Position numbers and translations under genes: made by a program | The notes under the pieces: generated by a model | The model's database searches: none | Told to the model about the DNA's origin: nothing | The model's input: only the letters and a program-made list of their open reading frames with translations | From: Lachnospiraceae bacterium | Lineage (GTDB): Bacteria > Bacillota > Clostridia > Lachnospirales > Lachnospiraceae | Direction of reading: 5' to 3' | Assembly (NCBI GenBank): GCA_902363835.1 | Contig: CABJBM010000022.1 | Span: forward strand, 1-64,000 | DNA length: 64,000 nt | In this document: in pieces, positions 58,963 to 64,000 of the stretch | Layout of the letters: each line of letters starts with the position of its first letter | Position numbering within the stretch: the first letter of the stretch is position 1

Positions 58963-60432
58963 ATGAATAAAGAGAATGTAAAGCCGGCAAAAGAAAAGCT
59001 CGATCCAATGGTGCTCAGGACTGCCATTGTCCTGATCGTCGGGGCGCTTGCACCGCTGTTTGATTCGACGATGGTCAATGTGGCCATCCATACGATTGCA
59101 ACGGATATGAACGCAGCTATTTCTGCCGTTCAGTGGGTCACAACAGGATATGTTCTGGCAATGGGGTTGGTCATCCCGGTTTCAGGATGGGCCACTAAGC
59201 GGTTTGGATGCAAAAAATCATACGTCTTCTCACTGGTAATTTTTTTAATCGGCTCCGTGTGCTCCATGTTGTCATGGAACATAGAAAGCATGATTGTTTT
59301 CCGGGCCATTCAGGGTGTTGGTGCCGGGCTCCTGATGCCAATACTGCAAACAGAGCTTGTAGAAGTTTCCGGAGGACACAATCTCGGACGGATCATGTCC
59401 ATCATTAGTATTCCCGCCTTGCTTGGGCCGATCCTTGGTCCTGTGTTAGGAGGAGTTATCGTCAGCAGTGCCGGTTGGCATGCTATTTTTTGGATTAATA
59501 TTCCGATCTGTATTGTGGCGATCCCGTTGGCTATGTGGGGGCTGCCGGCCGACAAGCATGTGGAAAAGAAAGCATCTCTGGATGTGACAGGCATACTTTT
59601 GCTTTCCCCCGCGTTTGCACTTCTGATCTACGGCATTGCCCAGGTTGCAAAGCATGGAGGAATGAATAATAGTGAAGTTTATGTACCCCTTATCATTGGT
59701 GTAGTTTTGATGGCATCGTATGTTATCCATGCATTTCATACGAAACAGGAACCGGCTCTGAATGTGCGGCTGTTTAAATCCGTCAATTTTTTCGCTTCCA
59801 ATGCCCTGCTGATTTTGTGTGGAATCATCACTAACGGGGCCATGCTGATGCTGCCCCTTTATTATCAGGAGGTACGCGGAGTAAGCGCCATGTATGCCGG
59901 ATTGTGGCTGCTTCCCCAAGGAATCGGCATGCTGCTGACCAGAAGCTGGGCCGGTAAAGCCGCCGACCGGGATGGCTCGCGTAATATCGTGCTTATGAGC
60001 CTTGCTGCCATTGCGATCGGTACGCTGCCGTTTGTTTTTGCAGGTACGGATACGAGTGATATCCTTCTGTCTATTGCCCTGCTGATCAGAGGGGCGGGAC
60101 TCGGCGGTTTGCTGATTGCCATCATGACATCCGCTTATATCGGACTTGAAAGAGAACAGGTTCCTCACGCGAGCACAGCAACCAGGATATTTCAAACCAT
60201 TGGCGGGGCTTTTGGGTCAGCTATTCTGGCAACCGTTGCCCAGCAGCAGATGGCAGGCCGGAGTGCCTCCGATCTACAAGCGGCTGCTCATTCCTTCAAC
60301 GTCTCTTTCGTGTGGGCAATTGGTTTTACTGTTGCTGCGGCAATCCCCACCCTGTTTTTGGTAGTGCATAAAAAGTCAAAGCCGGAAACGGCCCAACAGG
60401 AATCAGATTTACAGGCAGACGGACAGGAGTAA
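58963..60432 (+). CDS. MFS drug efflux transporter (DHA2, EmrB/QacA type)
   Basis: A 489-residue transporter with about 14 helices. Motif D1-like L-F-D-S-T-M-V-N-V-A is in helix 1 and antiporter motif C, G-P-I-L-G-P-V-L-G-G, in helix 5. ATG 58963 follows AAAGGGG; earlier in-frame starts overlap the operator. DHA2 proteins export lipophilic drugs, dyes or bile-type compounds with protons. The TetR/operator arrangement suggests induction by its substrate. Confidence 0.9.
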   Translation: MNKENVKPAKEKLDPMVLRTAIVLIVGALAPLFDSTMVNVAIHTIATDMNAAISAVQWVTTGYVLAMGLVIPVSGWATKRFGCKKSYVFSLVIFLIGSVCSMLSWNIESMIVFRAIQGVGAGLLMPILQTELVEVSGGHNLGRIMSIISIPALLGPILGPVLGGVIVSSAGWHAIFWINIPICIVAIPLAMWGLPADKHVEKKASLDVTGILLLSPAFALLIYGIAQVAKHGGMNNSEVYVPLIIGVVLMASYVIHAFHTKQEPALNVRLFKSVNFFASNALLILCGIITNGAMLMLPLYYQEVRGVSAMYAGLWLLPQGIGMLLTRSWAGKAADRDGSRNIVLMSLAAIAIGTLPFVFAGTDTSDILLSIALLIRGAGLGGLLIAIMTSAYIGLEREQVPHASTATRIFQTIGGAFGSAILATVAQQQMAGRSASDLQAAAHSFNVSFVWAIGFTVAAAIPTLFLVVHKKSKPETAQQESDLQADGQE

Positions 60433-60929
60433 AAGCGCAATAAAATAATCGGCTGGAGGCCCTTTTGTGTGCAACGCGATTTCCATTGGTTGATGAAAGG
60501 GCCGATAATTCCACCGTTACTAAGCCATAGGAACGTATCATTACACGTTAAATCAGCAATATGACTTTCCTTGCTTCCCTTTCCGCTTGAAGGAGGGGGG
60601 ATATTAGCTCCATTTTTCATCGTCTGGTTCAATATAACACCCACAGGCCGGAGAGGGCATAAATCAAGCTATGAAAACCATGACAACAGGCAGCAGCAAT
60701 GGTATAATTAACATTACTATTTGTTAGCTGCCGGAAAGAGAGGTTACCATAAAAGACAGCTTGATAAAAAGATTTTTTGATACGGTCAATTGTACCATGA
60801 GACTGAACATGCCAAGGCAGCTTATGGGTCTGAGGACGTAAAAACGGGATATGATGCAGATCAGAATATGCTGTAAAGATCATTGATTCTTACATAAGAG
60901 AAGAAGGAAAAGAGTGAGGAGGGAAAACT
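60433..60929. other. Intergenic with possible decayed gene
   Basis: About 500 bases without an intact gene. A GGCCCTTT/AAAGGGCC hairpin at about 60457-60505 may terminate the MFS transcript. From about 60760 to 60914 fragments in shifting frames look weakly protein-like (I-K-R-F-F-D-T-V, then V-K-T-G-Y-D-A-D and V-K-I-I-D-S-Y-I-R-E-E), possibly a dead gene end; the family is not recognised. Confidence 0.35.
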
Positions 60930-61361
60930 ATGGATATATGGGAAGAATTATATAATAAGGCAAAAGCGGAGTATTATCCTACGGATGTATCGCCATTTGT
61001 ATATGCCCATCATGTTGTTTGCGCTTTAGAAAGTGCAGACGGAAGAATATTTACGGGATTTTGTATTGAAAGCTGCAGTGGGGTCATGGCATTGTGTGCT
61101 GAGCAGGTTGCTGCACTTAACATGTATGTAAACAGCGGACAAACGGTGGTGAAACGATTGATTTGCTTTCGTGATGAGCCGCCGACCGGTGTAAATGGAA
61201 TGCCATGCGGAGCTTGCAGAGAATTTTTGATGGAGCTTTCCCTTAAAAACAAAGATATGGAAATCATGGTTGATTACAAAACACGTGAAACCATTCGTCT
61301 GGAAGAATTGCTTCCAAACTGGTGGGGAATGATGAGATACGAAAAAAATAAGGCAGAATGA
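60930..61361 (+). CDS. Cytidine deaminase-like protein
   Basis: A 143-residue zinc deaminase. C-A-E near residue 56 and P-C-G-A-C-R-E-F near 91 form the C-x-E...PCxxC zinc/catalytic set of cytidine and blasticidin-S deaminases. Compared with housekeeping Cdd, the first motif has Cys in place of the more common His-Ala-Glu variant and the N-terminal substrate loop is divergent, so it may act on a nucleoside analogue. A GAGGAGGG site precedes ATG 60930. Confidence 0.85.
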   Translation: MDIWEELYNKAKAEYYPTDVSPFVYAHHVVCALESADGRIFTGFCIESCSGVMALCAEQVAALNMYVNSGQTVVKRLICFRDEPPTGVNGMPCGACREFLMELSLKNKDMEIMVDYKTRETIRLEELLPNWWGMMRYEKNKAE

Positions 61362-61560
61362 CAGAATTCAATTTGATTAACAATAGGTGGAAATATATAC
61401 AGACCATAAATTGATTCCGCACATCAGCCAAATAAATGCTATGCATCAGCCTGAAGAAAGAGGAATCAAGAAAATTGCTGCTGTTTTGGAAAATGGCGGC
61501 AATATGGCCTGTTATAGAATACGTCTGCAGGCAAGAAGTTGATAATTAAAGTACACAAAA
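61362..61560. other. Short intergenic, remnant frame only
   Basis: A 33-codon frame from ATG 61440 (E-E-R-G-I-K-K-I-A-A-V-L-E-N-G-G) has no ribosome site and is probably a relic. Nothing else was seen. Confidence 0.35.
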
Positions 61561-61603
61561 GTCCGGACAAATTATCAAACGCGATCATCTGTCCGGATTT
61601 TTT
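61561..61603 (+). terminator. Terminator after the deaminase region
   Basis: TCCGGACA/TGTCCGGA stem (about 61562-61569 with 61590-61597) and a TTTTTT tail. Confidence 0.75.
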
Positions 61604-61634
61604 ATAAAAAATGAAGATTCAGGAGGAATCGTCT

Positions 61635-62159
61635 ATGAATGAAATTAAGCTTATTGCACCAACTATGGAATATGCAGATGATATTATGAAGTATCGTCAG
61701 GATTTCCTTGATTCCGGCGGAAGCCTGGATGGCTGCGGTAATTTAAGGGAATGTTCATCGGCAGAAGAATGGATTAAAGGAATTGAAATGATAAGAGATG
61801 AAGAAACCTGCCCGGCGGACAAGGTCAGTTCCGATACATACCTGGCCGTTCGTTTGGTTGATAATAAAATTGTGGGAATCATTGATTTCAGACATCATAT
61901 TAATCATCCTGTTTTGGGCCTTTGGGGCGGCCACATTGGATATTCCGTCCGGCCATCTGAAAGAAGACAGGGCTTTGCAACAGAAATGCTTAGGCAAAAC
62001 CTTCAAAATTGTAAAAACCATGGATTAGAAAAAGTGATGGTGACTTGCAATTACGATAACATAGCAAGCGAAAAAACAATTATTGCAAATGGCGGAAAGT
62101 TTGAAAAGGAAGTGTGTGTGGACGGGAAAAGGATCAAACGATACTGGATCCAATTGTGA
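61635..62159 (+). CDS. GNAT-family N-acetyltransferase
   Basis: A 174-residue acetyltransferase of the RimJ/RimL-like type. The acetyl-CoA loop is R-P-S-E-R-R-Q-G-F-A and the preceding strand G-G-H-I-G-Y-S-V. C-N-Y-D-N-I-A-S-E-K-T-I and G-G-K-F-E are the usual C-terminal motifs. ATG 61635 follows CAGGAGGAAT. The acceptor is unknown. Confidence 0.88.
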   Translation: MNEIKLIAPTMEYADDIMKYRQDFLDSGGSLDGCGNLRECSSAEEWIKGIEMIRDEETCPADKVSSDTYLAVRLVDNKIVGIIDFRHHINHPVLGLWGGHIGYSVRPSERRQGFATEMLRQNLQNCKNHGLEKVMVTCNYDNIASEKTIIANGGKFEKEVCVDGKRIKRYWIQL

Positions 62160-62294
62160 TTCATTTTCAATGTATTTAATAATGGCAAACCCGTTTTTCT
62201 CACAGACATAGAGAATTCAGGAAGAATCTGTATCAGGACATTCGTTTGATTAATATATAATTATGAAGTCTATTAGATATATTGGAGATTAAAC

Positions 62295-63194
62295 TTGACT
62301 GATTACAATTCATATCTGGGTTTTAAAGAAGTATGCCAGCAGGTTCCTGTCCAGTTCCCTCCTCAGCATCAACCTGTACAACCAGGATTGGAGACACTCA
62401 TGGTTCCTAAACCTGTTTTTAACAATCCGAACTACATTGGAACAGGGAAACTAAAAGATAAGGTAGCGCTGGTGACTGGAGGGGACAGCGGAATTGGGCG
62501 GGCTGTATCCCTGGCATTTGCCAAAGAAGGCGCTGATATAAGCATCGTTTATTATGATGAGCATGAAGATGCACAGATAACGAAATCTTATATAGAAGCC
62601 CAGGGAAGAAAGTGCATATTAATCTCAGGAGATGTGCGGGACCAATTGTTTTGTCAAAATGCCGTATCTGAAACCGTATCCGCTTTCGGTGGACTTGATG
62701 TTCTGGTAAATAATGCGGGCGTACAGTTTCCCCAGAAGGGCATCGAGAACATTTCCGTTGAACAGATGGTACTTACCTTTGAAGTGAATTTTTTCGGCAT
62801 ATTCATTATGACAAAAATGGCCCTTCCCTACTTAAAAGACGGCAGCACCATAATTAACACAACCTCTATTACTGCTTATGTTGGAAACGAGCAGTTGATT
62901 GATTATTCCAGCACAAAAGGTGCAATTGTCAGCTTCACGCGAGCAATGGCCCATTCCCTGGTGTCAAAAGGGATTCGGGTAAATGCAGTTGCTCCGGGCC
63001 CCATCTGGACCCCGCTTCAACCTTCCAGCTGGCCGGCTGACTACATTCCAACCTTTGGCTCTGATACCCCAATGAAACGAGCTGGACAGCCGGTTGAGCT
63101 TGCCCCAACTTATGTATATCTGGCAAGTAATGACTCCTCATTTGTCACAGGCCAAGTCCTCCATGTGGATGGCGGGCAATCAATGCAGTCATAA
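62295..63194 (+). CDS. SDR-family oxidoreductase (YghA/YhxC type)
   Basis: A 299-residue short-chain dehydrogenase with an N-terminal extension rich in Pro/Gln (about 45 residues), the NAD(P) loop T-G-G-D-S-G-I-G-R-A, N-N-A-G-V, and the catalytic Ser...Y-S-S-T-K-G. The extension and length fit the YghA/YhxC/YhdF subgroup of stress-associated aldehyde reductases. TTG 62295 is the start, with GGAG 8 bases upstream; no in-frame ATG is available before the extension ends. Confidence 0.88.
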   Translation: MTDYNSYLGFKEVCQQVPVQFPPQHQPVQPGLETLMVPKPVFNNPNYIGTGKLKDKVALVTGGDSGIGRAVSLAFAKEGADISIVYYDEHEDAQITKSYIEAQGRKCILISGDVRDQLFCQNAVSETVSAFGGLDVLVNNAGVQFPQKGIENISVEQMVLTFEVNFFGIFIMTKMALPYLKDGSTIINTTSITAYVGNEQLIDYSSTKGAIVSFTRAMAHSLVSKGIRVNAVAPGPIWTPLQPSSWPADYIPTFGSDTPMKRAGQPVELAPTYVYLASNDSSFVTGQVLHVDGGQSMQS

Positions 63195-63415
63195 AGCAGA
63201 AGCACTTTTGAACGCTTTATGTAATCGTGAATGATTTTTAAAAGTCAGTTGATTTTTACGAAAAGCTCCTTCAAATATTGCATGGTTTCTGAAGCTGCCG
63301 GAAGCCCTGGCTCCAAAGGAAAGGCCTTGGTAAAAAAGGTTTTAAATTGATATCTTTTATGATACTATAGCTCTATAGAAATGCAGTATCGCTTCATGGA
63401 GAAGGGGAGGGTATT
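63195..63415. other. Intergenic with a small minus-strand coding relic
   Basis: On the minus strand a frame of about 39 codons ends at TGA 63245-63247 and reads F-F-T-K-A-F-P-L-E-P-G-L-P-A-A-S-E-T-M-Q-Y-L-K-E-L-F. It has no start and looks like the torn-off C-terminus of a gene. Otherwise it is the fbp leader with GGGGAGGG at about 63404. Confidence 0.35.
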
Positions 63416-64000
63416 ATGAGAAGTCTGGCGTATTTAAAACTGATGGCAAGGGAGTATCCCACGATTAAGGCTGCTTCCAGCGAAATCATCAACCTTACGG
63501 CCATTCAGGGCTTACCAAAGGGAACGGAATATTTTTTCAGTGACCTGCATGGCGAGTATGAGGCATTTGTCCACTTATTAAAAAGTGCCTCAGGCGTGAT
63601 CCGGGAAAAAATCACGGAAACGTTCAGCCACATCATACCAGAGAAAGAGGAAGTGGAGTTAGCGAATTTAATTTACTATCCGGAGAGAGTCATGAACCAG
63701 CTGGAATTGAAAGGCCTGGCAGACGGAGACTGGCAGAGAGTGACCATTTACCGGCTGGTGCAGATCTGCAAAGTGGTTTCATCAAAGTACACCAGATCCA
63801 AGGTAAGGAAGAAAATGCCGCCTGAATTTGCCTACATCATTGATGAGCTGCTTCATGTGGATTATAATGATGACAATAAACGTGTATACTATAACGAAAT
63901 CATACGGTCCATCATTGACATTGGGGTTGGAGATAAGTTTATTATTGCTTTATGCGAGCTGATCCAGAACCTGACCATTGACAGCCTGCATATTATCGGT
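63416..64000 (+). CDS. fbp: Fructose-1,6-bisphosphatase class III (partial, 5' part)
   Basis: The frame is open from ATG 63416 to the end of the window (195 codons) and so has no stop here. It begins M-R-S-L-A-Y-L-K-L-M-A-R-E-Y-P-T and carries Y-F-F-S-D-L-H-G-E-Y-E-A-F, the metallophosphatase motif of the Firmicute-specific class III FBPase (usual length about 650 residues). It is a gluconeogenic enzyme, Mn-dependent and manganese/PEP-regulated in relatives. Confidence 0.93.
   Translation, partial: MRSLAYLKLMAREYPTIKAASSEIINLTAIQGLPKGTEYFFSDLHGEYEAFVHLLKSASGVIREKITETFSHIIPEKEEVELANLIYYPERVMNQLELKGLADGDWQRVTIYRLVQICKVVSSKYTRSKVRKKMPPEFAYIIDELLHVDYNDDNKRVYYNEIIRSIIDIGVGDKFIIALCELIQNLTIDSLHIIG

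Noticed and set aside
1..64000. tRNA, rRNA, integrase, transposase or phage module
   Set aside because: None was recognised on either strand by reading; the duplicated and AT-rich regions carry no recombinase gene or clear terminal repeats.

Overview
The window looks like a chromosomal segment of an anaerobic, spore-forming Firmicute, most likely a Lachnospiraceae (Clostridium cluster XIVa / Lacrimispora-like) species. The grounds are strong AGGAGG-type ribosome sites, GTG/TTG starts, a class III fructose-1,6-bisphosphatase, a serC-serA-DUF1015 cluster, a BclA-like collagen protein, and clostridial ABC-type sugar loci. No rRNA, tRNA, CRISPR array, integrase or intact insertion sequence was seen. 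The assignment is inference from gene content only.

Left part (1-17.3 kb): the end of a proline racemase-family gene and an amidohydrolase are followed by a 2-kb gene graveyard. It holds a frameshifted ThrE-like exporter fragment, an RnfC-like fragment with an in-frame stop, and a decayed, internally deleted, colinear copy of sequence found intact 4-7 kb further on. Then come a collagen-like (BclA-type) protein and a three-gene cassette of acyl carrier protein, adenylate-forming ligase and BtrH-like acyltransferase. This trio has the same composition as the BtrI/BtrJ/BtrH acyl-transfer set of butirosin synthesis, and its target here is unknown. Next is a complete AI-2 uptake locus, lsrR-lsrK-cupin transcribed leftward and lsrACDBF rightward, with near-consensus divergent promoters. 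No lsrG is visible; the cupin may replace it.

Middle (17.4-36.2 kb): a biosynthetic run, leuB-ilvD-ilvB-serC-serA-DUF1015, then a membrane-anchored LuxR-type regulator divergent from an agmatine deiminase operon (carbamate kinase, putrescine carbamoyltransferase, agmatine/putrescine antiporter, agmatine deiminase). After it come an M23 peptidase, an iron-containing alcohol dehydrogenase, a small Cys-rich protein and a DODA-type dioxygenase.

Right part (36.3-64 kb): a polysaccharide locus (AraC sensor-regulator, lipoprotein, two permeases, GH88 unsaturated glucuronyl hydrolase, heparinase II/III-like lyase) and then a 4.5-kb AT-rich stretch of very small genes (cold-shock protein, HMA-like protein, TspO, several hypotheticals, micro-ORFs). 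Next are a fructosamine locus (frlB, ABC transporter, frlD, frlR), a UbiA prenyltransferase, a TetR/MFS efflux pair with two matching operators, a cytidine deaminase-like protein, a GNAT acetyltransferase, an SDR oxidoreductase and the start of fbp.

The most unusual signals are the collagen-linked ACP/ligase/BtrH cassette, a repeated about 170-bp element (34.95 and 46.1 kb) carrying a promoter, operator-like repeats and a 22-codon micropeptide (one copy frameshifted, one apparently intact), and the decayed colinear duplicate at 2.35-3.3 kb.
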